DNA from: Agapanthus africanus
Lineage: Eukaryota > Streptophyta > Magnoliopsida > Asparagales > Amaryllidaceae
Reading direction: 5' to 3'
Length of the DNA: 64,000 nucleotides
Assembly: GCA_030015575.1 (NCBI GenBank)
Contig: JASDDO010000006.1
Coordinates: 324,494,361-324,558,360 of the forward strand
A program made the position numbers and the translations under genes. Positions 20,311-33,176 of the stretch are shown one piece after another (the stretch's first letter is position 1; each line of letters starts with the position of its first letter). The notes beneath the pieces are model-generated. The model was not told the DNA's origin. It was given only the letters and a program-made list of their open reading frames with translations, and made no database searches.

Positions 20311-22597
20311 TGTCACGACCCGAAATAGTACGTGACTGGCACTTGAATCATATGAAATCTATAAGACCCCATCTAATTCAAGTAAGCCAAAAACCCAGAA
20401 ATCTAAAACTATTTTAAGGAGTAAATAAGAAAACTAGTTTTTAAGAAGTAAAGAAAACATGTTTAAAAATGAGGTTTTTAAAATAAGTAAGCCGAATATG
20501 CATTTTTAAAATCTGTATTCTTTTCTGAAAATTTCGGCAGAGTTTTCTTTGTAAATAATGGCCCTGAATGGGGTACAACATGAATAATATATATATGCAC
20601 AATAAAAGGAATCCCCAAGCGGGAGCTAGCTCTTCGTCAATCGACGGTCACAACCACGCAAGCAATATAATATACAACGCCAAAGGGCGAGGATCAAAAC
20701 TAAAAAGGAACTCAAAATCAACATGAAAACCATAATACTACAACGCGCGACTCTATGGTCGAAATAATACATAACTGGTTTTCTAAGTCTGAAACAATAT
20801 ACAGGTTTTGGTTGATGGAATTACTAGATACAACTGAATAAAATAATACAAGGGTGGTAACGATACGAGTGAACCCACCTACCAATGCAATCACCCAGAA
20901 AGGAAGCAGTGTGCCAAAAAAGCCTTAATGGAACCTGTACGGCAAAACCTGCAAGAACTGTGGCACAACGGGGGTGAGTTGCCAACTCGTGAATAGAAAA
21001 CATCACAGAGTAGAAATCGTATGCATGACATAATCCTAGGTCAATACAATCAGATATATACATATAAACCTTAAATGAATAAGTCTGAAGCATGAAAAGG
21101 TGGCAAGGGTAAACATCTATACTATGTGTAATACCAAGTGCTCGTGTCAGTGCCTCAGGTAGTAACATATCAAAAATATGAGGTATGATCAATGTAATCA
21201 ATGTCAACTATATCAGGAAGTCTATGAGTATGTGAATATCATCCAACTATGTGATCAATGTCATCAATGTCAATATATGTATGTGGAAATCGTCCACGTG
21301 TCACCCAATGACAATAAGCATCACGCATGTAAATATCATAAACATATGCATGGATGTATGGGGATGTAAATCAACATGTGTCGCTCGCGACATATCAAAT
21401 CATGGAACCTGAGTGCCAAGCATCGACACTCGAAAACATCATGAAACCTGTGCCTAGCATCGGCACATAAATCCTCATATATAGGGCCCCGTCCGTCCGG
21501 ATCGGCCTATATCATCTCTCAACTCCGGTCGGTATCCTCCGGATATCCGCCGAGCTCAAATACAATCACCGGTAGGTAGTGGTCCCTCTGCCAGGCTCAC
21601 CGTCTAGCTACACAGCAGATCCGTTCTCGCCCCGGGGTACCATACCGGGTCCACCATATACCCGCAATCGGCCTCATCCGCCTCCTCGAATCGGGTTTCA
21701 CATGTCGCTCTCAGCACCGAGAAAACACATGGTGGACGCACTGAAATATCATATCAAGGGTAACCGGATTTTTAAAACAATTATATAATCTCTTTTGAAA
21801 TATCCACGGTTCCCAAATCCAGAAATATCATGGAAACAACATATCTCAATGCGTATAATCAAAAGCATGATGTATGCGACATGTAAAAGAAATGTAAGCA
21901 TATCAGTATATCATGCAATATGGAATAGTAATATGCACATATTGAGGGAAAACCGCTCTTTTAAAATGAATCAGTTTTAAAGAGTATCTTGCGGTTCCCA
22001 AATCTCTAATCAAGCCAGAATCATCTATGTATGTGCAAATACTTATGTATGTAAGTATGGGTGTACAATAGGTATGTACACAAGTATGCCATGCAAGGGA
22101 TCATATCCTGAATGCAACAATACTACAGTGTAGTGACATGGAAATTATCGATGATGAAGTGTGTGAGCCGGCAAGCAGGTGTACGTGGAACATATGCATC
22201 ATCGATAATGGTGCTGGTGTCCTAACAGCATGAGTTTAATATAACAATAACCATTTTTATCATGCAATACGATGCAAAATGTAAGCATATGGAGCAAATG
22301 AATAATAAACATAATAGTGTAGAAGCTACATCAATACATCCATATCATATTGTTTTGCCATTTGAAAGAAGATGAATCGAGGTTTTTAGGAAAATAAGGG
22401 CTACAGTGTTTTTAAGAAAAGATGTGTCTTTTGAAAATACCCGTAGAATTCCTTTGCCTGTCTTTAAAATACTCCCGATTCGTTAGTTTTTGAAATAGGT
22501 ATGACCTCAGCCTAGCCTAATATCTACTAGCAAAACTACGGCTCTAACTAACAAGTCAATCAGGAGGGGTATGGAAACCACCTAAATCTGAGTCGAT

Positions 22598-22634
<37 letters not shown>

Positions 22635-24758
22635 ATAGTCGGTGATCCCGCCTCAAAGGTACCGCGTGCGATACAATATCATATGACATCTTCAAGTCAT
22701 GAGTGCGGATCTATCATCAATATAAAGCTCGCACGGTAAATCATCGTACGACATCCCAAAAGTTGGGTACGGGTCAATATCACATTCCTCTCATCAATTA
22801 TCGGGTATCCTTATCATCATATCTCATGATCTGGGGTACTGATCTACGTCTAGTACAAATCAATACCATCTAGGTAATTACGAATGCGTGTGTGAAACAC
22901 ACGTCCAAAGGCCCGCTAAAATCACATGTCGTATCCCAAATACGAATCATAATATATCACCGATCTCATGGCACTATGCCCAATCTCAATCGACTCATCT
23001 CCAAACATCATACACTATCCTCGTCACCTAAGTATATGTATAACGAATATGCAGGTGTGTGCGTGTGGGTGTAAGCCTATTCTAGGGTTCGCAACTAGGA
23101 ACTATACTAATTTACTCCTACGCCCTAATCTAACCCTAGTACACCTAATCTCATCTCAAATATCCACGACACACTATAAGCTATCATATATATATATATA
23201 GTATATATAGTATACTAGACATCGAACTGCGGGGGTGCTATACGCCATCCACCCGACTTCCCTCGTAGATATAATCTACTCACCTGCTTCTTGTGTGTCG
23301 ATGTCGATGTCGCCTTCATCTTCTTCATCGTATGAAACCCACGTGAAGGTACCTACATAGATAACACAATCGGAATGCGTATTAAAATCACATCGGGAAT
23401 ACCAAAACATCACGCTAAGGCCTATAGGTTAGAACCTATAGAATACGCTTTCAAAACCACCAAGCAACCCTCGATATCGTCGTACAAACTTCGAATGATT
23501 GAAGCACAATACAGACACAAAAATCCAGAATGCAAAATACGCAAAACGAAACCTGAATCGAAACAACAACTATTGAAAATGGTCCCAGATTTCACCCTAG
23601 GTCAAAACAGCCAAAGTTGCATATGCCAAGGGTCTAGCTTACTGGAGATGGAGCCATGGAAGAAACACGAATCAAAATGGTGGGACCCAGGCCGCAATTT
23701 GCGGCCATCAGGATTAAATTTGCGGCCTGGTTGGGGAGGTAGGGGCTAGGGTTTTGGGTGATGCCTCCTAAGTGCCTGCATGTATCACTGTCCATGCAAA
23801 AATATTTTCAGGTGACCCGGGTGTTAGCAGATTTCCAAATACAATCACAGAATCCACAATTCTTCCGATATCGTTTTTCTAAATCCGTATTCCGGGTTTC
23901 TAGTTTCTGGTTTAGTCCAATGTAACATCACAACAGGGGTTATAGTCCCTAATTACACCTCAATTCACCTTTGAAATCAATTCAAACCCTAAACCCTAAC
24001 TTGGAATTTCCAAAGTTCACAAAAACCACACAATATCGGTTCTAAACTAACATGGATGCTAAGGGAATGGAAATTCTCCCTTAAAGATGGAATGATTACC
24101 TCATTTGGGACCCAAGAATCCCTTACAGCACCAAAATGTGATTTTTCTTTGTCCAAAGGGTGGCTTGTGAGCATGTGCACAAAATTTGTGAAGTGGGAAT
24201 GGGGTTTTAGAAGGGTTTTAATGGTATTGTGAGGTCTTTGAGGGGGAGGGGGAGAGAGGGCAGCGGCTTTGAGGGGAAGGGAAGAAGAAAATGATGAAGA
24301 TAAACAGGAGGCATACCATGGTTGACCCCTCACATCTCTCTCTCTCTCTTGCCCATACCTCCTTTCTTTATTCATTTCCCTTTTTCTTTTCTTTTCTTTT
24401 TCTCATTCTCTATAATTAACAACCATGCAAGAATGCCATAATAAAACATGTAGGAAAGTCATGGAAAAATATGTAACAAGTGTAAAAAGATATGGTGCAT
24501 GTTTTGCATAAATGTGCTAAAAATCCGATTAGCGATTTTTAATCGCGATTAGCACTAAATTAGTGTCAAACTAATCAAAAAAACTTAAAATTTGCATAAT
24601 TCACATAAAACACCCTCTTTTAGTAATTTCTATAATTTTCCAAATTTTTTCCCATTTATCGGTATTTAATTATACCGAAATATTAAAATATTCATTAAAA
24701 TTAATATTAAATTATAAAAATTCCCAAAAATAATATTTTATTTTTCTGAAATATTACA
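20311..24758 (-). mobile_element. Element C 5' LTR (4448 bp)
   Basis: Plus-strand view: starts TGTCACGACCCG beside the PBS and ends ATATTACA. It aligns in reverse complement with the E LTRs, for example the ACCCGACTT/AAGTCGGGT stretch near 23240 and 41320, so C and E are relatives. No gene is supported. It includes a GGCCGCAATTTGCGGCC palindrome near 23691-23707 that echoes the GC modules elsewhere. Confidence 0.88.
22597..22634. repeat. (CA)n(TA)n compound microsatellite
   Basis: About 12 CA units followed by 6-7 TA units, at the position of the pure (TA)n in the partner LTR. Confidence 0.95.
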
Positions 24759-25880
24759 TCTAGCCTCACCCTTTTGTGGGAGGTTGAAGTTGAAGGAGCC
24801 GTTATGACAGGCACCTCTGTAGAAGAAGCCTCTCACTGTATGACGGAGGGATGATCTTTCTTTTGCCGAGCCTTTGATTTCTTTGGTCGGCGGGAGTAGT
24901 TTTCGTCAATCACTGAGTCCTGGACTTTTTGCCAGACTCTATGAATTTAGGAGGAGAGCCGCTGATGGGGCCGCTCCTGCTTTTCCTGCACATAGACCTC
25001 AACAGGAAGAGGTGATTTCTTCAGTACCGCTGTGGAGGATTTTTTGCGCACCCTCTTCAGCGGTTCAAAGCTGTTCCCGGTTGGAACAGCAGTATCGACT
25101 TCCACCATTAGATCTGGTGGGGTAAGTCCAGAAGGGGAGTTGCCCCCGGCTTTTCTTACTCGGCGTCAGTAGCGACGTTGAGCGTGCCTCTCTAAAGGGA
25201 CCGCCTCGGTTTTAGAAGCGGTTGCAACTTGCCCCTGGTTTTGTTAAGGAGCTCCAGCAGTTGCCAGCCTGTTAAAGACCGACGTCCTTGGCAAGATTTG
25301 ATTGGAGACGGTCAGCCTCTCGAAGACCGATCGCCTGACTGGTGAAGCAATTTTGATGGCTTCATTTGCAGCAGGAATTGGAAGGGCTGTCCTTTTTTCG
25401 GGTAGCCCCTTCGGGAATCATGGGCTTCTTTGCGGGCCTGCTTGAGGTTTGGCTCAGCCTATTAAAGACCGAGACCCCCCTTTTTGGATGGCTCGTTGAG
25501 AGGAGCCGTTGCGCTTGTCAGTCAGTGGAAGATCGACTTCTTGGGAACATCGGGTTGCGGTGTTGAGGCACCGACGCTCATTGGTTGGATTATGGTCCCG
25601 AAGAATAATCCAGTACTGGCTTCTGTTACTTGCCCCACCGGCATTGAAAAAATGGAGGCCGCGTTGGGCTCATAAGTCACTCCTCCAGTTGGAGCAGAGT
25701 GGGAGTTGCTGTTTCTAGTTGTGCAGCTGGAAGTTATTGATATTCTCTTCTTATGCACAGGAACAAGACACCAAATCTTAGTACCTCTAACCCAAGGGCA
25801 ACCATAGCGAACCACGATTTTGTTCGCGAAACACGACACACGAAGTGTGGAGTGGAAAGAGGAAAAGGTCCCAACATGCT
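24759..25880 (-). pseudogene. Leader/Gag N-terminus of a second F-type Gypsy
   Basis: It aligns in reverse complement with 31700-32850 of element F. The minus-strand piece 25522-25839 shares a block of over 30 residues with F (NSNSHS, VTY, ASIF, TGLFFGT). The frame then breaks repeatedly. The region carries the proline- and Ser-rich N-terminal part seen upstream of Gag in Tat-type Gypsy elements. It is cut on the left by element C. Confidence 0.65.
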
Positions 25881-25889
25881 TGCCAGAAT
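25881..25889 (-). other. Degenerate primer-binding site of the second F-type element
   Basis: Plus-strand TGCCAGAAT is the complement of ATTCTGGCA, matching the core of the F PBS (31690-31704); the rest is eroded. Confidence 0.45.
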
Positions 25890-28000
25890 CTATTCACCGC
25901 CGGAAGAGTGACGTGTAACCTAAGGTATGTACTTCTAAGTTATCTATTCTAAAAGTCCTTGAAATCAATTTAATGAAATCGTCGATGTAACTCAATAGTA
26001 TCCCGTGCGTGCCCGGGACCACGGTCATGATTCTCGGGCTGAATCCAAGACATGCCGCTAGGCAATAAACAGGTAACATGTACAGATGAATGATGTCAGC
26101 AGCATCATCCCGGGGCTGGCCTAGCCCGTAAAGACTGATCAGTATAAGTATCGAACTGTTGAGTTACAAGTCAGGTTTTATTATTGATTTCCCCTTACTC
26201 CCCAAGTTATGTGTTCAAGTCAGGTATTTTTGATATAAATCTAATGCCAAAATAGGATCAAGCAAGAACAGGTTTTTATCTATGCAGACAACACGTTACG
26301 TCCGTCAGGACAACAAGTTAGAATTGTCGGCATATTTAACAAGTCAAGTAGTGTGTCAGGACATGTCATGTGGTGCATATGTATCAAATGGATACCCATA
26401 TATGAAACTGTAACAAATATATGACACGGTAAGCACTACGGATACCGGGATGCATATGTGTATATCAGTAATAAGCATTTATACGTCCATGACTACTTAT
26501 GATGCAATCTAGATAACACGTTATGATAATGTAATAGTGAAATGATATCAGGGTGTTCCGGCATATAATTAGAGGTGTTATAATCCGTATGGATACATAC
26601 AGATATCGAAAACTATAAAACTATAACACTGGATGCATAATCACAACACATGTAATATTTTTATTCATATGGATATAAATATATTAACATAGCATGTTGC
26701 AAGATAAATTTGCCTGATCGGATCTCACGTCGGGGCACATACGTCACGTTCGACGTCGGGTAAATATCGCGATGCACACACATACGTACAAGACTGGACT
26801 TAGCTACTCAAAGACGTGACCATGCTGGATGGTGACGATGAATGGATCGCCCAGATCATCGGTGATGTGCGCGACTCCAGCGACGGCCGGAAAGCAAGAA
26901 TCAAGAAAGAGAAGAAAGAAAAGAAAGAAAGAAGAAGAGAAAAGAGAAGGGGTTTTGTGGATGCTCTGGGTTCTGGGGACAGAGAGGGAGGTGACGACAA
27001 TGATGGGCTGCTGACGGCGAAGATTACGCCGATGGGCAGTGGGGAAGGTTGGTAGGGGTTATGGTGTAGTGGTGCATGGATGGGTGCTCGGGGATGTAGG
27101 GTTGATGGTGGTGGTGTTGGGAGGTCGGGAGAAGAGAGAAGGATGAGGAGGTGAAGGCGACGTGATCAGTGACGAGGTGCAGGTGGCGTTGGGACTGTGT
27201 AGGATGGTCGAGTTTTCTTGGGTGCAGGTGCTCGGGGTTCTTGGATGCAGGTGCTCGGGGTTGTGAGCTCGGGAATGGAGGAGAGGAATGAGAGGAGGTG
27301 GTGATGAGGGTGGTGGCGACGGCGAGGGATGAGGCTAGGGTTTTGGGTTTGGGTGCTCGGGGAGTTCTCGTAGCGAAGAAGAAAGAGGGGGGGGGGGGAG
27401 AGAGAGGTGTTGGTTTATATATATATATATATATTAATATATATTAAGAGAGAGGGAGACTGGAGAGAGAGATAGCGGAGAGAGAGACAGTGAGAATATA
27501 TTATTAGTTAACAAAATATTTAATATATATAATATATTCGTATAAAATCAACTGTTAAGGTTATAAGAACATTATAATATATGTTCTAGGATTTTATCGG
27601 TAATACAAAAATACTCCGAAAAATACCCGGATCACTTCTACAATTCTAGTTTTAAAATACAGATAATACATGTGTCAGTTAAAATTATAATGTGATGTCC
27701 GGTTAAATAAAATGCATACCCCCAAGAACGGATACACATAAAATCATGCAGTGATCCAAATGAGTCCGTTTCATCAAACTGGGCATGAACACGATGTCAG
27801 GATACAGCCATAGGGTATAGGGTATGATAAAGCCATGCTAGATATTAAAATATTATATTTGGTTATAAGTTGTATTATCTAAAATAAATGCAGATGCAAC
27901 ATATCATATAAGTGTAATATCAAATCTAAATGTGCACGGATCCTTAGTACTAGTAAGGATATGTTGTAATCTAGAACCATGATGGGTTTCGATCATGCGG
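25890..28000 (-). mobile_element. Probable LTR, minus strand; no gene
   Basis: About 2.1 kb of non-coding sequence to the right of a minus-strand PBS, the place of a 5' LTR. In support, the minus strand has a TATA-like (TA)n run (27416-27434) followed by a CT-rich tract, as in plant promoters. The plus strand therefore shows purine-rich text that yields spurious Lys/Arg/Glu frames near 26816-27055. The right boundary is not defined. Confidence 0.4.
27387..27434 (-). promoter_or_regulatory. Possible core promoter: TA run and poly-C tract
   Basis: Plus strand shows a G run (27387-27398), GA repeats and (TA)n (27416-27434). On the minus strand this reads TATATATAAACC and then CT/C-rich sequence, a TATA-plus-initiator layout. 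Confidence 0.4.
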
Positions 28001-28248
28001 GTCGGGTCGGATACTAACTATAGATACCAAATGCATCATCCGCACCCACAAGCAAACAATAATCAAGAAATAGTCACAAGAATAGAAAATACTCAAATCA
28101 AATATGGTATAAATGAACTAGTTTGTTACAAACCCTTGCTGGAATCGTCGTACTCGGATCTCAGCAGTGGGAATAACGGCAAACCTGTTACGATCTTGTG
28201 TAAGCAGTGTTGTGAGTGGGATCAGAAAATTGAATTTAAGACTATATC
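28001..28248. other. Unassigned stretch, no gene seen
   Basis: AT-rich sequence next to the gag fragment at 28249-28640. The plus-strand frame 27995-28507 runs across it antisense to that gag, so I do not call it. Confidence 0.4.
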
Positions 28249-28640
28249 TTACCTGCCGAGCATGGTAAACTCAACATCATATTCATCTACATACTTAACC
28301 CACATCGTGCCTTGTTGTAAATGGATGAATTGCTGCTCCATGTCAAAGCGGGCAGTCTCTGGGAAGTACTTGGTATCGAAGAGGTCTCGGAATGTTCTCC
28401 ATTCTATCGGTTGCGTGAGACGGCTCTCCTCAGCCTTCCACCAAACTCTGGAATTACCGGTCAGTTGCAACTTAGCAACTGTCACCCAGGCTATATCTGG
28501 CACTTGAGCCGTTACCAGATCATTCTCAATCGCTTAAGCCTATTCTTTTGCCTCAAGCGGGCTCTCCTTACCCGAGAAGTTCTTTGGATGCAGTGCCTGA
28601 AACTGCTTGACTCTAGGTGTTTCGGTTTCGGGGCGGTGCA
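28249..28640 (-). pseudogene. Orphan Gypsy gag fragment
   Basis: The minus-strand frame 28249-28503 (84 codons) carries the Retrotrans_gag core: AKLQLTGNSRVWW, then EWRTFRDLFDTKYFPE, then FIHLQQGTMWVKYVDEY. Upstream on the same strand, to about 28640, HPKNFSGKESPLEAKE and AIENDLVTAQ continue the domain with one stop. Gag of this type assembles the virus-like particle. Neither a zinc knuckle nor pol follows; the fragment breaks off at 28249. It is a different family from the F gag. Confidence 0.8.
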
Positions 28641-29055
28641 TAAAGATAGCTGTCACGCTCTGCTTCCCAAGATGCGTAACTATGGTACGTGACAGAGCCA
28701 ACCATGCTACCTGTGGTTAGGAATCTTCCCTCCACAGTCACATTACGTCTGTCTATCGGATATCAAGAACAGTAAAATATATTATCTAGTTAACACATGC
28801 CCATCTGCCACAATAAATAAAATCAAGAAATGCATATAGCGGAAACGAGTCAAGATCCAATAAACAATAGTATCTGAATCACGTCCTAATATGGGCTCAC
28901 ATCAATAGAAATAAAACTACGGAAATATACAAAACTAAATATCTCTAAATACACGTTCAACTCCTCATTGCTCGGCTTGATGGCTAAAGTACTCAATGTT
29001 CCCTTATAAAAAAAGAGAAGAAAAGGAATAGGGAAAATTCCCCACTAATGGAGCC

Positions 29056-30672
29056 TCACGTGCCCACACGTGAAGCGCCAAGATATAAAGATTATAGGCG
29101 CTTGACAGGCTGAAATTAAGCCTCACGTGTAAGCACGTAAGCATCTATATACAAAGTATATAGGCTCCATATTAAAACAAATAGCAGGCCAGAGAGGCTC
29201 ACGTGTTAACATGTGATGCCCTTTGTTAGGCTGTTGCATATAAGCAAACAAGTTTAACTCCGTGGGGGTCACGTGCTACACGTGAGTGTTCCTAAACACC
29301 AGCTCACGTGTTAACACGTGATGCTTTTTCTATAGGCTGTTACATATAAGCAAACAAGTTTAATTCTATGGGGGTCATCTGCTACATGTGAGTGTTCTCA
29401 ATCACTTTCCATGCTGATAAAATTGAATTCTAAATAAAGGGATCAAAACCCTATTTGGAAAATATTTCCTTAAATCTTTCTAAACAAGAAAGATTACTCT
29501 CTGTAAAACAAAGTACCGTTGGATTAAAAAATCCAATGGTGATTAAAAATCACTTATCTACAGAAAAAAATTTGTATAGGAAAATATTTCCCTAATCATG
29601 TCAAACGCAAGAAAAATATCTTTTATAAAACAGAAGTCCTTGGATCAAAAATCCAACAGTGGATAAAATCCCCAAATCAATTAAGATCTCTCAATAAGTG
29701 ATTTCTTTAACTAAATCAACAAACTTGCTTCTACTATATAAAGGACCCAAAACTTCAAGTCTTGTACAGAGAAACCCCCCAATAAGCTTCAAACTTAAAA
29801 AAGAAAATAGAAGAGAGAGAACCAAAAAAAGAAGAGAATTAAATTCTCTAAAGAAGAATATCTCTCTTTTAGAAAAAAGAAACCCTAGGTAAGAAGAAAG
29901 ACACAGAGATTATCTTATCTCTTGCTTAAGGGTGTAACCCTTCAATAAAAGAACTTAGTTCTTCCTCTGTTGAGCTCTGCAGAAGCAGATCTCTCCACAA
30001 GTTGAGAATTTAATTCTCATCGGGGAGATTCTGTTATATAGATTCAAAAGTTAGGGGAAAGAACTAAGTTCAAAGAATTTTATTCTTCCAAAAGTATACA
30101 TGAATTTAATTCCTCTGATAAAATTAGGGTTTAACCCTACAAAAGAATTTAATTCTTATAAAGAAAAGGGCCTGAAATTCTCAAAGCGCAGATCAAAATC
30201 TCCATACATATAAAAGAAAAGACCGGTGATTCATTAGCGTTCAACGCTATATAACAAAGGCTCACGTGTTCCCACGTGAACACCTCTGAGGAACAAAAAG
30301 GAAGGACTGAGATCGAGTCACGTGTTCTCACGTGACCCCAAACAGTTGCTTAAATAGAAAAGGGGAAAAATCTAAAGACAACACTCACTTTTGAGCACCT
30401 CAAGTGTTCGCACGTGAGCATTATATGAGGTAAGTTCTTAGCACTTATAAAAGGAAGAGGGAATAAACCCAAAGAAGTAGTGCCCAACTCTGAGGAGCCT
30501 CACGTGCCCACACGTGATGGTCATAAGAATTAAGTTTTTTAACACTTATATACAAACGGGGATTTGGACCCAAGTGTACAACGCCAACTTTCAGGCGCCT
30601 CATGTGCCACACGTGAGCGCCTTAAATTTCTGTGTTTAACACTGCTTTAGAGACTTACGTGAGAGCACGTGA
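29056..30672. promoter_or_regulatory. Twelve dyads of TCACGTG-N3/4-CACGTGA
   Basis: Dyads at 29056-29073, 29123-29140, 29199-29216, 29269-29285, 29304-29321, 29375-29391, 30262-30279, 30318-30335, 30400-30417, 30500-30517, 30600-30616 and 30655-30672. Five are perfect with a 4-base gap, one is perfect with a 3-base gap, and the others have one or two mismatches in one arm. CACGTG is the G-box bound by plant bZIP and bHLH factors. The two cores of each dyad start 10-11 bp apart, one helical turn. Each dyad could also form a 7-bp RNA hairpin. Confidence 0.8.
29735..29742 (+). promoter_or_regulatory. TATA box in F LTR
   Basis: TATATAAA in CTACTATATAAAGGACC. Six dyads lie upstream and six downstream, so half of the dyad array would be in the transcript if this is the core promoter. 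Confidence 0.6.
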
Positions 30673-31689
30673 GTACCGAGCATATATTAGTGTTTAACAC
30701 TATAAGAAGCAAACTTCAGCTCTAAATTGGCTAAGTCTTCCTGAGATTAAAACGTCTTGGATCTCCAAATAGACCGCGCCTCTATGCTCATGACTTCCCA
30801 AACTAATTGACCATAACGATATCCATCCCACATCTCCTAAATTAATCTTAATCTCTCAAAAATGACTAATTATTCTTAGATGGTCCACCATGATCTCTCC
30901 CCTCAATCTGGAATTTGGTTCAAGGGTACATCTCTCCACACCTCTGATACATGTCGTTGTAATTTTTCAACATCTTTAGAGAGGTGGAGGGTCCCAACAA
31001 TCAACAACTCTTTGGTGCACTCCCAAACTGATGAGAACATCCCAACGGACCGCAACCTCCTTAAACTAGCTACGGACCGCAACGTCCTTAAACTAACAAT
31101 GGATCGAAACGTCCTTAAACTAAAGCAATAGAGCCCAAATGCTCTTTTGTTGGGTCTTAATGATCCCAAAATCCTTTTGAGTAAATCTTAGTCTAAAATT
31201 AGACTAACGTATCCTCAACAAACATTCAAGTTGATCTTAATCTCAAACGAGATTAACGATCCTTAAATCAACCCAAACCCAAATCTAAGAATATACGGAT
31301 TTTGACAGATTCACGCCCTACGAGAGACAACATAAATTAGTCTCCGTATACAATCCACGGGCAACCAAAAAATAAAACAAACACACACGATACGAAATGA
31401 ACTTCTGGAGCAGGAGAAAGTGGTTACCGCGATGCGGTAACGTAAGTAACTGCAGGGGCTTGCGCCTGCAGGGAAGTGCGTCCCCATAATTAAAAACCCC
31501 TCAAAATGAGGGGGAATCTGACGAAGTCTGTTACAACGGCCGCATCTGTCCAAACCTTCGATACACGGTACCATAAATCAACTTGGCATCTTCGGAGAGG
31601 TGGAGGGATAAATCCAAATAGCATATGCCCTCAAATTCAGGTAAGACGACCTACGCGGTTCCGTCTCCCGTTTTCTGCGGTGAACAGAT

Positions 31690-31704
31690 TCTGGCACGCC
31701 CGGT
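31690..31704 (+). other. Element F primer-binding site, tRNA-Arg type
   Basis: TCTGGCACGCCCGGT, three bases after the LTR end. TGGCACGCCC is a familiar PBS core of plant Tat-lineage Gypsy elements; the tRNA identity is from memory of that family. Confidence 0.65.
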
Positions 31705-31816
31705 ATGACCTTTTCCTCTTTTCTCTCCACACTTCGTGTGTCGTGTTCGCGAACAAATCGCAGTTTAATATGGTTGCCTCCGGATTCAAGGTACTAAGAT
31801 TTGGCGTCTTGCTCCT

Positions 31817-33176
31817 GTGCAGAAGATAACATCGATGGTTTCTAGCTGCACTAACTGCAACAGCAACTCCCATTCCGTCCCCGTCGGAAGAGTGACTTAT
31901 GGGCCCCAAGTGGCCTCCATCTTTACAATGCCAGTGGAACAGGTGACTCAGGCCACCACTGGACTGTTCTTCGGGACCATGCTCCCACCGACAAGCTTCA
32001 GCGTCCCTATGCTACCATAAGAAGCTCCAAAGAAGTCGGTCTTCGATTGACTTGCAGCCACCACGGCCCCTCTCGATGGGTCATCCAATTCTAACGCCTC
32101 AGTCTTCAACAGACTGAGCCACGGCTCAAGTGGGCCCGTAAAGAGGCTTGCGATAACTAAGGGGGTTATCCCGAAACGGATATCCATTCCAGTTCCGGCA
32201 GACGAAGTCATCAAAGGGGCTTCTCCTGCTAAAGGATCGGTCTTCGCAAGACTGGTCGTTCTGACTCTTTCTACAGGTGAAGTCGTCAAAAATGCTCCCC
32301 CTACCAGAAAGTCGGCCTTCGAAAGATTGGCCGTCCTATCTCAATGGATGTCAGTCTTTAATAGGATGGCACCAGCAGTAGCCCCTAACTAAAGTAGGGG
32401 GCATGACGGAGCCTCTTCCATAGCTGAGGTGGTCCCATCGGCAAGACATGCTCGACGTCGCCACTGGCGCCGGGTGAGAAGAGCTGGGGGCAACTCCCTC
32501 TCTGGATTTATCCACCAGCTCCAATGGTGGAAATTGACGCTGCTGTTCCATCTGGGAACAGCTTTGATCCGCTCAGGAGGGTGCGAAAGAACTCTCTAAC
32601 CGCTGTACTGAAGAAGTCGCCTCCATATGTCCCCCTCAATGGCAGTCCTCTCGAATCCACAGAGTCTGGCAGAAAGTTCAGGATTCTGTGATCAACAAAG
32701 ACTATTCTCTTCGACCGGAGAAAATGAAGGTTCGACAAGAAGGAAGTCATCCCTCTAGCATGCAGCGAGGGACTTCTCAGGCTCCTGTTACAATAGCTCC
32801 TTCGACTTCGACTTCTCACAAAAAGAGAAGGCCGGAGAATTTCCTACCGCCAGCGACAAATCCCAAGGGTGATGGATCCAAACTCCCCAAATCTGGGGGC
32901 ATGATCATGCGCACTGTGTACATGGCTTCCGGGAAAGAGGAAATCCGTGTTTCCGTAGGTCATCGACGTCTCACTCAATCGTTGACAAAAGCTCAGGAGC
33001 AGCAACAAAAGCTCTAAGAAATGTTGATGAAAATGTCAGCACTCACCGGGCAGAAAGAAAGCCGGTAATCAACATCTGAGCAGCGCTAGGAACAAGAGAC
33101 TGACACCGAGTTCTTACGAAGGGTGCTGGAAAAGAAGGATAAGGAGGCTGCAGAATAGTCCACCAATATAAAACAA
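31817..33176 (+). pseudogene. Element F Gag N-terminal region with SVFxRL repeats, broken
   Basis: Reading frame 2 from about 31817 to 32390 shows repeated short motifs of the type SVFNRL, SVFARL, SAFERL and SVFNRM, one of them broken by TGA. This is an N-terminal feature of some plant Tat-type Gag proteins. The frame then shifts; 32688-33017 (frame 3) carries a basic, Ser/Pro-rich segment ending in a Gln-rich run, followed by several stops before the capsid-like part at 33177. It lies directly after the PBS and leader. The stops show the element is no longer functional. Confidence 0.6.

Larger units (their letters stand above)
28700..31686 (+). mobile_element. Element F 5' LTR (left end approximate)
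   Basis: The right end is set by the PBS at 31690 (TGAACA then GATTCTGGCACG). The left end is not visible; 28700 is a guess from where the orphan gag stops. The LTR carries a TATA box (29735-29742) and twelve paired CACGTG-type motifs (29056-30672). It also has internal near-duplications, such as the GCAAACAAGTTTAA segments near 29242 and 29350. No gene is supported inside. Confidence 0.55.

Noticed and set aside
26816-27055. Lys/Arg/Glu-rich frame resembling a nuclear protein
   Set aside because: It comes from a GA-rich tract, the complement of a CT-rich promoter-like region of a minus-strand LTR.
27995-28507. 170-codon plus-strand frame
   Set aside because: Antisense to a clear gag domain on the minus strand.
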